A DNA stretch of 64,000 nucleotides, from NCBI RefSeq assembly GCF_000024405.1, contig NC_013517.1:1550001-1614000 (forward strand), read 5' to 3'. The DNA comes from Sebaldella termitidis ATCC 33386 (GTDB lineage Bacteria > Fusobacteriota > Fusobacteriia > Fusobacteriales > Leptotrichiaceae). Below, piece after piece: positions 1-8,935 of this stretch. The stretch's first letter is position 1; each line of letters begins with the position of its first letter. Under the pieces are notes generated by a model. It saw nothing but the letters and a program-made list of their open reading frames with translations, ran no database searches and was not told the origin of the DNA. Both the position numbers and the translations under genes were made by a program.

Positions 1-3000
1 GAAGGAAAAGAGTCAACAGGAATATATAATGAAGGAACATATGCTCTCTCAAACGGTGCAATAACAATGAAATCTGAAAAAGGGGTAGGAATTTATGCCA
101 CATCAGGATCTACTACAAATATAAGCAACGGAACAATAAGTGCGGAAAATGGATCAGTTGCATTATATGCTGATAAATCAACAATAAATATTTCAGGCGG
201 AAATTTTGTTATCGGAAATGCAGGACTTCTGTTTTATAACTATCCTTCCGCGGGAACGGGAAGAGGAAGTCTGTATATGACAGGCTCTGCCAATGCTACA
301 ATAAACAGCGGCGGAATGGCTTTTTATATAGAGGGCGGAGCATCTTCGAATATAGCAACTGAATTATCTTCACTGGTAGGAAGCTCTGGCTCGGGAAATA
401 AATTAAACATAACTATGAATTCAGGATCGAATTTGATTAGATGGAATGCTCCTACGGGAGGAAGTATAAATCTTTCGAGCATAAGCAGTCTGAGCAGTTC
501 GATAGCTAATGTAACAGTAACAGGGAGCAACTATAACACATTATCTATAAATAAAGGAGAACTGGTAATAGATGAGAATGTGGCTTTGACAGGTACAGGC
601 AATGCATATAACGGTGTAGAAATGTCACAGTCAAAGGTAACTCTGGCTTCCGGTTATAATATAACAGGTGCTCTTGACGGTCAGATTGGAATAGCTCAGA
701 TAAATCCGGGAACACTTTCTGATGTTTCAATAACAAATAACGGAACAATTACATTAAGCGGTAAAAAATCTACTGGTTTGGCTCTTGATCACGGCTATAT
801 AACAAATACAGGTACTATAGAAGTGACAAATCCCGGAATAACAGGAGAAGGTTCATTGGGAATTTTCTCGGCTAACGATACAGTGACTGTTAATAACGGA
901 GCTATAAATGTTAGCGGAATTGAATCAGTGGGAATATACGGAGCCAATGATTTCGTAGCTGGTACCCCTGCTTCTTACGGGACAAGAAAAATAGATATTA
1001 CACATAATAATATTATTACATTGACAGATTCAAAAAATAACTATGGAATTTATCTGAATAATACAGCAGTTCCACAAAGTGACTCAAATCTGGTTTTAGG
1101 ATCAGGATCAAAAATAATAATGGGAAATAATACTGTTACTGACAGAAGCATAGGAATAACACTAAAAAATTCAACTCTTACCAATAACGGCGGTACAATA
1201 GAAGTAGGCAAAAATGGAGTGGGAATTTATGCAGAAAATAGTAAAGTAACTGGCAGCGGCGGAGTAACAAAGCTTCTGGAAAAATCAGTGGCTTATACAC
1301 TTGAAGGAAATATTGACTTTAATGCAGCAGTGGGAACAGTGGAATTTAACGGAAATAATACCACTGATGCATCTGCTATATACTCAATAGGGGATAACAG
1401 CGGAGCTAATACCCTTGCATTTAATACAGGGGATATAAAGGTAAATGTTACAAACGGGGGAATACTTACTGTAGGGAATATAGGGAAGAACAGAGTATTA
1501 ACTTTAAATAATAAAATAGAGGTGGGAAATCCGTCAGCAGGAACAATTACAGGTTCAATACTGGGACTTACCGAATCAAAAATAACACTGGGAACATCAT
1601 CACAGCTGATTACTGAAAATGCAATGACAGGAGTAAGTGCTGCGGGTGCATCAAGTGCAGGCGGATATGAAGTAACAAATCAGGGGAAAATAACAATAGG
1701 TAAAGAAGCCGCAGGAATATATGTATCTGACGGTGCTGAGGCATTAAATGATTCCGGTCAGATAACAATAGGAGAAAAGGCAGTGGGAATGTATGCGATG
1801 ACTTCCGGAGCTGCCAGCAGTAAAGCGGTAAATACTGGGTTAATCACTCTAAATGGTGAATCAGCATTAGGATTATACGGAAAATCATCAGGAACAGGAA
1901 CTGTGGAAATAGAAAATACAGGTTCCATTGTTTCTGCACAGGACAGCTCATCGAATTATTATATAAAAACACTTGGAATGGTTTTGGAAAGTGCAAAAAT
2001 TACGGCTAAAAACAGCGGAATAATAGACCTGAGAGGAAATAACTCAATAGGTGTATATAATAAAGACGGAAACTTCACAATGACAGCAGGTTCTGTATAT
2101 GTTGACGGTGAAAAAAGTGTGGGAGTGTATGCAAGTACTAATCCGGGAGGAACTACGACAATAAGCTCGGGAACGATAGAAGCACGCGGAGCAGGAAGTA
2201 TAGGACTCTATGCTGAGAAAGCAGCAGGTGGAAATACTACAATAAATATCGGAAACGGAACAAATATAAAAGCAAGTAACGGAGCACTGGCTTTTTATAC
2301 ATCGCTGGACGGGTCAAATAATCCTACAGGACACTTTAATGTAGTAAGCGGTACAGCTACGGCGGAAATAGGAGCAAATGGAACAGCCTTTTATTATAAA
2401 GGTTTGAATAATCCTACAGATATAAAAACATTTTTGACTAATATGTTTACCGGAACAGGAACACTAAATCTAAAGCTTACAGATTCAAGTTCAAAAATGA
2501 TGATACTAGAGCCTACAGGCGGAGGAACAATGCTTCTTTCAAGTCTTGGAGGCGGGGGAACACCGCTGCTTCCAACTAATGTAACAATAGATGCAGGTTC
2601 TGTAAGTGATTATAAAATATTACAGGTAAATAAAGGAACACTAAGTATAAACCAAAATGTAGATCTTGATAATGTTAATGATGCTTATAACAGAACAGAT
2701 TTTTCATCATCAAATGTTACTCTTGAATCCGGGATTAATATGACAAGCAATTCTCCGAGTAAAATAGCAATAGCTCAAAAGAGTTACACAGGTGCTTTAA
2801 GAAGTGACATCAAGTTAATTAATGCCGGTGGAAGCATCATTCTGCAGGGAGAAAAAAGTGTGGGAATAGTGGCTGATTTTGGAGAGATCAGCAACAACGC
2901 TGGAGGAGTTATAGAAGTAGCAGGAAAAGACGGAATTGCAATAATCAGTGCAAATGGTTCATACGCTGTAAACAGCGGAACTGTCAGAATAGGGGAAGCC

Positions 3001-6000
3001 GGAGTAGGTATGTACGGGGCAAATGCACTTGATACTGGAAATATACCGACTTACGGAGATCAGAAAATAGAACTGGAGAATCATGGATTGATTCAGGGTC
3101 TGGCAGGCTCAAAGAAAGCTTATGGAATAATAGCGGACAATAAACTGCTTACTCAGGCAGATTCAAAGGTAACTCTTGGGTCAGGATCAAATATAGATAT
3201 GTCAGCATCTGAAGGCGGTATAGGAGTTTATACCAATAATTCAGGTTTGACAGTTAACGGTATAATGAAAACAGGAAAAGACGGTGTGGGTATATTTGCC
3301 AAGGATTCTGCAGTAACAATAAACGGACTGAATCTTGAGCTTTCGGGAAATAATTCCCTTGGATTGTATACAGCAGGAAATACAGCAACAACTGTAAGCG
3401 GACCAGTAAATGCATTAATAACAGGTACAGACGCAGTATTGTTTAACTTTGAATCAACAGGTGCAGTAAACGGGCTTGGAACAAATTTAGTAATAAACGG
3501 CGGAAGTACAGGAACATTTTCATTAGGTGCAATAAAAAACAGCGTATTTGATTTTAGCAATGCAGCGGCAAATACAGTTAATCTGGGTTCAGGGAATGCA
3601 TCTACAGGAATCAATGCTGTTAATTCTGCAGTAAGATATGGTACTAATGTAACAGTAAACGGATCAGCGACTTCTCAGACTGGAATGGCATTAGACGGTA
3701 TATCCGCTGGATTTATAGGAGGCTATACAAATTATGAAGGAGTAAACGAAGGACAGATTTCATTATCTGGAATAAAGTCTGTGGGAATTTACGGTAAAAA
3801 TGGTGCCAGAGTAATAAATACCGGCGGAATAACTGTAGGAGACAACTCGGCTGGAGTTTTTGTAAAAGACGGCGGAGAGATAAAAAATACTGGAATTATT
3901 ACAATTGGTGCGAATTCACAGGGACTTGCACTGAAAAACGGTGTGGGAATTGATAACAGTAACACTATCAGCAGTACACAGGGCAAAGCTATAGGAATTT
4001 ACAGTGAAAATATATCAGGAAATGTAGAATCATCAGGAATCATAAATCTTTCAGGTGATAAATCCATAGGAATATATTCAAAAGGTACAGCAGCACAGAT
4101 AAATAATACAGGAAGCATAATAATAGGGCCTTCATCTGATGAAAAAGATCCAGGTATGGGAATTTATTATGACAACACAGCAGGGACTACAATAAATTCC
4201 AATATTATCACAGTGGGAGACAAATCACTGGGAATATATAACAAAGCAAATACAGGTACAATTAATCAAACAGGAGCACTTAGTGTAGGAAAAGGCGGAA
4301 CAGGAATCTATACAAACGGCGGAATCTTGAATATAAGCGGTACTATATCAGTGGATGATGCATTTGATCCTTCGAGAAATTCTGTAGGAGTTTATGGAAA
4401 CGGTGTAACAGTTATAAATGATTCTACAGCAACAGTATCAATAGGAAACGATTCATTCGGATATCTGCTTAATACTGCCGGTTCCAGCTTTACCAATACA
4501 GGTGGGGCAGTTACCCTGAATACAAACGGTGTTTATGTCCATGCAAAAGATTCTGTAATACAGAATTATAACAGTATAACTATGCTTGGAAGAGAAAATA
4601 TAGCAATATATACTGAGGGAGGAACTGTAGCCAACTATGCTTCGATACAAAGTACAGGATCTGCAGCAGATATAGGAAATATAGCGATATATAATAACGG
4701 CGGTTCTGTAGACAACTATGGAAATATTCAGGTAGGACACTCAGATATAGTATCTAAGTTCGACCCTACACTAAATAAATATGCCGTAGGAATTTACGGG
4801 GTAGATTCATCTGTTACGAATCATTCGGGAGCAGTAGTAAGAGTAGGAAAAGACGGAATAGGAATTTATGGCGGAAAAACTGATGGAAATCCACTGATCC
4901 CTGTAATAAAAAATATGGGAGATATAGTATCATCAGAAGAGAATGCACAGGGTATGTATATAGTTGGTGCTAGTGGTATAAACAGCGGAACTATTCATCT
5001 TACAGGAGATAACTCAACTGGAATAGTTGCCGAAGGAGCTACAATTACCAATGATACAACAGGCAGAATAATAATGGACGGGGATAATTCTACGGGAGTA
5101 TTCCTGACAAGCGGTTCAGTATTATATAATAAAGGAACTATAGAAATAAACGGTGCAAACAGTGTGGGAGTGCAAAAGGATACAGCCGGTGTTACAATAG
5201 CCGAAGGAGATAATTCAGCACATATAATATTAGGTTCGGGAGCAGTAAATTCGAATCTGGTTCAGCAGTCTGGAAAAGGATATACAAAACCTTCAATAAG
5301 AAATGCCGGATTAATAAAAGTAAATGATAACTTTACTATAGACGGATTTAATATGATAATAGAGCCTGATCTGACTTCGCATAAAGCAGAGGCATATGTA
5401 GATTCAATCGGTGAAAATTATATGTTTGTGGTAAATAATACTTATCTGGATGTAAAAGGCGATCTTACAGTTTCTGCAAATGATACTATTATAATAAAGC
5501 CGACTTTTACAAAGGGAACAAGTGCGAATGTATATAAGCTGGAAAATGCCATAACTGCCGGCGGTCAGATAAAGCTTACAGATGGAAAGACAAACATAAA
5601 GAGCGGATCGCTGACATGGGAAATTACACCTGTGGATACTACAAACGGATATGATTTATATGCACAAAAGATAGATTATGATAATTTTACAAGCGGATTA
5701 TGGTATGAAGATTTTGGACGTGCACTGGATGAAAAATATCTTACACCAGCCGGAGAATACGAGAGAAAAGAGATATTTGAAAAAATAGACGCAATAACAA
5801 ACGAAAAGGATTTTAGAAATGCAATGGCAAGCCTTGCCGGAGATATATATGCCAATATGAATCAGAGAGAATATGATATAGCAAGAGCATTTGAAAATTC
5901 ACTGGATTTAATGGCAAATTCTACGAACAATACAAAAGAAAATGTTAAATTAAACGTAATAGCAGGAAAAGGTAAAAATAAAGAGGAAACAGACGGTGTA

Positions 6001-6783
6001 ATAGGTTATGACTATACTACAACAGGAGTTCTGGCATTAAGGGAAGTAGAAAGAACATACAGACATACATTCGGATACTCTCTGGGGTATATGCATACAG
6101 AATATGATTTTGATGATATAGGAAACAGTGAGGAGAAAGCAGAGACAATTCAGCTTGGATTCCATAACAAGTATGCTGCAAATGGATGGAAGCTGAGAAA
6201 TGACCTTACAGGAAGGGTAAGCTTCCATAATACTGAGAGAAGTATATTATGGGAAAATAACGCTCCTTCCGAACTTGAAGCATCATATGAAACATATTCG
6301 GTAACATTGGATAATATACTCGGAAGAGAATTTGAGCTTAGCAAAAAGCTGAGTATAGTTCCATACGGAGCTTTGAAAGCAATGTATATGACAAGACCGT
6401 CATTTAGTGAAAGCGGTCTGGAAAGACTTGAAGTAGAAGGAAATGATGCTTGGAGTGTAAAACCAAGAGCAGGGGTGGAATTAAAAGCAGCTGTACCTTT
6501 GGGAGCACAAAGTGCATGGCAGGTGAAAGGAACTCTGGACTTCGCATATGAATACGAGCTTGCAGACCTGAATGAAAGGGAAAAAGCAAGATTGATAGTA
6601 GTGGAGGACAGTTATCACAAGCTTTCAAAACCACAGGATGAAAAAGGAACATTCAGAACAAGAGCAAGCATTGGTGTGGAAGTAGAAGACAGATACGGAA
6701 TTTTCCTGACAGGAGAATACACAGCAGGAAATGATGACAGAGATGACTACAGAGCAGGAGTAACTTTAAAAGCTATATTTTAA
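1..6783 (+). CDS. Giant autotransporter adhesin, 3' part (5' end outside window)
   Basis: The frame is open from the first base of the window, so the start codon lies upstream. About 2260 residues are visible. Most of the protein is a passenger of short beta-strand repeats rich in Asn, Gly, Ser and Thr, with recurring phrases such as GVGIY, KSVGIY and NTGTI about every 20-30 residues. This is typical of a right-handed beta-helix. The last 300 or so residues switch to alternating aromatic and charged strands (from about LNVIAGKGK on) and end in Phe (LKAIF), the signature of a C-terminal autotransporter beta-barrel that inserts in the outer membrane (type V secretion). Fusobacterial genomes carry many such proteins, often adhesins. 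The ligand and any processing site cannot be read from the sequence. A terminator follows directly. Confidence 0.93.
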   Translation, partial: EGKESTGIYNEGTYALSNGAITMKSEKGVGIYATSGSTTNISNGTISAENGSVALYADKSTINISGGNFVIGNAGLLFYNYPSAGTGRGSLYMTGSANATINSGGMAFYIEGGASSNIATELSSLVGSSGSGNKLNITMNSGSNLIRWNAPTGGSINLSSISSLSSSIANVTVTGSNYNTLSINKGELVIDENVALTGTGNAYNGVEMSQSKVTLASGYNITGALDGQIGIAQINPGTLSDVSITNNGTITLSGKKSTGLALDHGYITNTGTIEVTNPGITGEGSLGIFSANDTVTVNNGAINVSGIESVGIYGANDFVAGTPASYGTRKIDITHNNIITLTDSKNNYGIYLNNTAVPQSDSNLVLGSGSKIIMGNNTVTDRSIGITLKNSTLTNNGGTIEVGKNGVGIYAENSKVTGSGGVTKLLEKSVAYTLEGNIDFNAAVGTVEFNGNNTTDASAIYSIGDNSGANTLAFNTGDIKVNVTNGGILTVGNIGKNRVLTLNNKIEVGNPSAGTITGSILGLTESKITLGTSSQLITENAMTGVSAAGASSAGGYEVTNQGKITIGKEAAGIYVSDGAEALNDSGQITIGEKAVGMYAMTSGAASSKAVNTGLITLNGESALGLYGKSSGTGTVEIENTGSIVSAQDSSSNYYIKTLGMVLESAKITAKNSGIIDLRGNNSIGVYNKDGNFTMTAGSVYVDGEKSVGVYASTNPGGTTTISSGTIEARGAGSIGLYAEKAAGGNTTINIGNGTNIKASNGALAFYTSLDGSNNPTGHFNVVSGTATAEIGANGTAFYYKGLNNPTDIKTFLTNMFTGTGTLNLKLTDSSSKMMILEPTGGGTMLLSSLGGGGTPLLPTNVTIDAGSVSDYKILQVNKGTLSINQNVDLDNVNDAYNRTDFSSSNVTLESGINMTSNSPSKIAIAQKSYTGALRSDIKLINAGGSIILQGEKSVGIVADFGEISNNAGGVIEVAGKDGIAIISANGSYAVNSGTVRIGEAGVGMYGANALDTGNIPTYGDQKIELENHGLIQGLAGSKKAYGIIADNKLLTQADSKVTLGSGSNIDMSASEGGIGVYTNNSGLTVNGIMKTGKDGVGIFAKDSAVTINGLNLELSGNNSLGLYTAGNTATTVSGPVNALITGTDAVLFNFESTGAVNGLGTNLVINGGSTGTFSLGAIKNSVFDFSNAAANTVNLGSGNASTGINAVNSAVRYGTNVTVNGSATSQTGMALDGISAGFIGGYTNYEGVNEGQISLSGIKSVGIYGKNGARVINTGGITVGDNSAGVFVKDGGEIKNTGIITIGANSQGLALKNGVGIDNSNTISSTQGKAIGIYSENISGNVESSGIINLSGDKSIGIYSKGTAAQINNTGSIIIGPSSDEKDPGMGIYYDNTAGTTINSNIITVGDKSLGIYNKANTGTINQTGALSVGKGGTGIYTNGGILNISGTISVDDAFDPSRNSVGVYGNGVTVINDSTATVSIGNDSFGYLLNTAGSSFTNTGGAVTLNTNGVYVHAKDSVIQNYNSITMLGRENIAIYTEGGTVANYASIQSTGSAADIGNIAIYNNGGSVDNYGNIQVGHSDIVSKFDPTLNKYAVGIYGVDSSVTNHSGAVVRVGKDGIGIYGGKTDGNPLIPVIKNMGDIVSSEENAQGMYIVGASGINSGTIHLTGDNSTGIVAEGATITNDTTGRIIMDGDNSTGVFLTSGSVLYNKGTIEINGANSVGVQKDTAGVTIAEGDNSAHIILGSGAVNSNLVQQSGKGYTKPSIRNAGLIKVNDNFTIDGFNMIIEPDLTSHKAEAYVDSIGENYMFVVNNTYLDVKGDLTVSANDTIIIKPTFTKGTSANVYKLENAITAGGQIKLTDGKTNIKSGSLTWEITPVDTTNGYDLYAQKIDYDNFTSGLWYEDFGRALDEKYLTPAGEYERKEIFEKIDAITNEKDFRNAMASLAGDIYANMNQREYDIARAFENSLDLMANSTNNTKENVKLNVIAGKGKNKEETDGVIGYDYTTTGVLALREVERTYRHTFGYSLGYMHTEYDFDDIGNSEEKAETIQLGFHNKYAANGWKLRNDLTGRVSFHNTERSILWENNAPSELEASYETYSVTLDNILGREFELSKKLSIVPYGALKAMYMTRPSFSESGLERLEVEGNDAWSVKPRAGVELKAAVPLGAQSAWQVKGTLDFAYEYELADLNEREKARLIVVEDSYHKLSKPQDEKGTFRTRASIGVEVEDRYGIFLTGEYTAGNDDRDDYRAGVTLKAIF

Positions 6784-6802
6784 TAATGGTAAAAAATAAA
6801 AG

Positions 6803-6832
6803 ACCGGCTGGTAAGACCAGGCCGGTTTTTTA
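6803..6832 (+). terminator. Rho-independent terminator of the autotransporter gene
   Basis: A GC-rich stem (ACCGGC plus TGGT pairing with ACCA and GCCGGT) is followed by six T residues, 20 bases after the autotransporter stop codon. Confidence 0.85.
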
Positions 6833-6868
6833 TATGAAAAATCATAAAGATACTATTATAAAGGAATA

Positions 6869-7444
6869 TTATTTTGAAGATTCAATATCTAATTTTTTAC
6901 CGTCATCTGATACATGAAGTATTTCATAATAGGTTCCTTTTTCCAGATAAAGTCTGTCGACGTTATTAGTAAACAAGAAAATGGAAAATTTCCATGAATC
7001 AGGATTATAAAGGGCAAAAATTCCCAGATGATTATTAAAGCCGGCAGTTTCGGCAATAATACGGTCCTTTATGGAAATAAGACTTCTGGAAGGCTTGATA
7101 TACTGTACTAATTCAAATACATATTTTGAATTGGCAATTTCATCACTGAAATCATAAAATAACGGGATACCTGTATTCACATGCTGCCAACCGAAGGATT
7201 CCAGTATGTTATCATAGAAGCCTTCAAAAAGAAACTTATTCATACCCGAATGATTTTTCCAGAGATATAAAGGAGCATAAGAATTTTGTAGATTTCCGTT
7301 AATATTTTTTTCTGTAATCATATAAAACTTGAACTTTAGGGAATGAAACCCGTCAGTCTTATATCCGTTGTTTTTTACTCTTTCTCTTATAACATTCATG
7401 TTATAATCAGCGGGAAGATTAATTTTATACTGCATTCCAATCAT
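6869..7444 (-). CDS. DUF4865 family protein
   Basis: Protein of 191 residues when started at the ATG that lies ten bases after AGGAG. A GTG nine bases further upstream sits too close to that ribosome binding site. The opening (MIGMQYKINLPADYNM), the middle (YAPLYLWKNHSGMNKF) and the overall length match my recollection of the DUF4865 family, soluble proteins of unknown function. Family members are often found near redox or nitroreductase genes and HxlR or LysR regulators. Here the gene lies downstream of an HxlR regulator on the same strand, and both diverge from a nitroreductase, which suggests one stress-responsive unit. No catalytic motif was recognised. Confidence 0.8.
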   Translation of the reverse strand: MIGMQYKINLPADYNMNVIRERVKNNGYKTDGFHSLKFKFYMITEKNINGNLQNSYAPLYLWKNHSGMNKFLFEGFYDNILESFGWQHVNTGIPLFYDFSDEIANSKYVFELVQYIKPSRSLISIKDRIIAETAGFNNHLGIFALYNPDSWKFSIFLFTNNVDRLYLEKGTYYEILHVSDDGKKLDIESSK

Positions 7445-7495
7445 TGCTATCACACTCCTGAAAAATGAATTTGGTATTATTTTCTTCTGATATTA

Positions 7496-7822
7496 TTAAG
7501 TCCACTTTTTACCCCATAGTTTCATTTCATTGATAATATTGTTAAGATCTCTTCCTTTTTCTGTCAATGTATATTCTACTGCCGGAGGAATAGTAGGGTA
7601 AACTTTTCTTGTAAGAATATCATTTTTTTCAAGATCCCGCAGACAGCTGGTTAATGTTTTCGGACTGATATTATGAAGAGCTTTTCGTATTTCACCGAAT
7701 CTCATGGTACCGTCAAAAAGATGCTTGATTATCAAAAATGACCACTTTCCTCCAATAATATTAAGTGCTTTTTCTACGTTGCACTGAAAACTGTCTATGC
7801 ATTTAGAGTCTTCTTTTTTCAC
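7496..7822 (-). CDS. HxlR-family winged-helix transcriptional regulator
   Basis: Protein of 108 residues. It begins with GTG, six bases after a clear AGGAGG. The winged-helix core (GGKWSFLIIKHLF, then MRFGEIRKAL, SPKTLTSCLRDLE and the wing ending in YTLTEKG) is diagnostic of HxlR/MarR-like regulators. Two N-terminal cysteines (C8 and C14) fall where HxlR proteins such as YodB and HypR carry redox-sensing cysteines, so sensing of electrophiles or oxidants is a reasonable inference. It is transcribed divergently from the adjacent nitroreductase and together with the DUF4865 gene. It probably represses the nitroreductase and itself from the shared 150-base intergenic region. Confidence 0.9.
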   Translation of the reverse strand: MKKEDSKCIDSFQCNVEKALNIIGGKWSFLIIKHLFDGTMRFGEIRKALHNISPKTLTSCLRDLEKNDILTRKVYPTIPPAVEYTLTEKGRDLNNIINEMKLWGKKWT

Positions 7823-7884
7823 GTTTTTCCTCCTATAGTTTCTATTGGTAAGTAAGTATAAAAAATAAACTTAATTTTTATAAA

Positions 7885-7940
7885 GTAATTATGTGGTGAA
7901 AATGTAACTACTTGTAATTATATACTGACTATGTTAGGAT
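7885..7940 (+). promoter_or_regulatory. Nitroreductase promoter with repeated GTAAYTAY boxes
   Basis: TTGTAA and TAGGAT hexamers separated by 17 bp (7912-7917 and 7935-7940) form a plausible promoter reading toward the nitroreductase. GTAATTAT, GTAACTAC and GTAATTAT occur as direct repeats starting at 7885, 7904 and 7914, the last overlapping the -35 box. They are candidate HxlR binding sites. The assignment is by position only. Confidence 0.4.
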
Positions 7941-7973
7941 GTCAATATAAGATAACTATATAAGGAGGAAAGT

Positions 7974-8492
7974 ATGGATTTTAATGAATTAGCAAGACAA
8001 AGATATTCGGTAAGAAAGTACAAGCCTTTGAAAGTGGAAGAGGAAAAAATAAAAAAAATAATAGAAGCAGGATGGGTAGCTCCAACAGCAAAAAATTTTC
8101 AGCCACAGAGATTTCTCGTATTAACGGATGAAAATAAGCTTGAGAAATTAAATAAGGTAACGAACTATCACAAGGCACCGCTGGTAATAATAGTCTGCTC
8201 TGACAGAGAAACTGTATGGCATCGTCCTTATGACAATAAAGATATGATGGATGTAGATGCTTCTATAGCTACAGATCATATGATGATGGCAGCTCAGAAT
8301 CTGGGACTCGGAACATGCTGGATGACATATTTTGATCCTGCCGGTCTGAAAGAAGAGTTTAATATTCCTGATAATCTGGAAGCAATAAATATTCTGGAAA
8401 TAGGTTATGCCGATGGAGAGGCAAAATCTCCGGACAGACATAAGGATATGAGAAAAAATCCTGATGAGATGGTTTTTTATAATAAATTTTAA
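7974..8492 (+). CDS. Nitroreductase family protein (FMN-dependent oxidoreductase)
   Basis: Protein of 172 residues behind AAGGAGG. The N-terminal RYSVRKYKP is the FMN-phosphate binding motif of the nitroreductase fold, followed by WVAPTAKNFQPQRF (flavin contact) and GTCWMTYFDP near the C-terminal flavin site. Its size matches short nitroreductases that reduce quinones, nitro compounds or similar electrophiles with NAD(P)H. The natural substrate is unknown. It diverges from an HxlR regulator with N-terminal cysteines, which fits an inducible detoxification enzyme. A hairpin terminator follows, so the gene is probably monocistronic. Confidence 0.9.
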   Translation: MDFNELARQRYSVRKYKPLKVEEEKIKKIIEAGWVAPTAKNFQPQRFLVLTDENKLEKLNKVTNYHKAPLVIIVCSDRETVWHRPYDNKDMMDVDASIATDHMMMAAQNLGLGTCWMTYFDPAGLKEEFNIPDNLEAINILEIGYADGEAKSPDRHKDMRKNPDEMVFYNKF

Positions 8493-8501
8493 TAATGACA
8501 G

Positions 8502-8538
8502 AAAAAGGAAAGCTATTTATGATAATTTTCCTTTTTTT
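8502..8538 (+). terminator. Terminator after the nitroreductase gene
   Basis: A ten-base perfect inverted repeat (AAAAAGGAAA with TTTCCTTTTT) closes a 15-17 base loop and ends in a T run. Confidence 0.65.
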
Positions 8539-8864
8539 AGTTGAAGTCAGTAAAAATAAGAGTTAGTTTATATTCTTCTGTATATGTTTTTCTCATAAAA
8601 TTGATCTCTTTTCTATTTTTCTCTCGATTTTTTATCTGCTTTAGTATAACCTCTCCAAAAACAAACTTAAAAAAACTGTCTAAATTTTTGATACTATTCC
8701 AAAATGAAAAACGAAAAGATTTGGTCAGCTTAATAACTTACAATAGTGTAAACTAGTTTAGAAGTACAACATCAAATAAGTAAGATAAAAAAAGTAAAAT
8801 CTTAAAAGTATTAGAAATAATCAAGTGAATAAAATATTTTAAAAGCTGAGTGGGTTCTTTTTCC
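8539..8864. other. AT-rich intergenic DNA, no gene seen
   Basis: No frame here has a ribosome binding site or recognisable protein. The one short open frame starts with TTG, lies directly in the terminator T run and has low-complexity Phe/Ser/Leu content, so I do not call it. Confidence 0.5.
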
Positions 8865-8893
8865 TTGTAATTATTGTTTTTTCATGTTATATT
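8865..8893 (+). promoter_or_regulatory. Promoter of the PAAR-metallopeptidase gene
   Basis: TTGTAA and TATATT are spaced by 17 bp. Transcription would start about 30 bases before the ribosome binding site GGGGAGAGG of the next gene. Confidence 0.5.
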
Positions 8894-8935
8894 AAATTAT
8901 AATTGAGAAGTTTTAATGGGGAGAGGTGTATTTGA

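Noticed and set aside
3228-3614. Minus-strand frame inside the first autotransporter
   Set aside because: Antisense shadow of the passenger repeats with no translation signal.
1-6783. Repetitive DNA considered as tandem satellite repeats
   Set aside because: Similarity is at protein level (beta-helix units). The DNA units are not regular in length or sequence.
8541-8756. 71-codon frame after the nitroreductase gene
   Set aside because: TTG start in the terminator T run, no ribosome binding site, low-complexity sequence.
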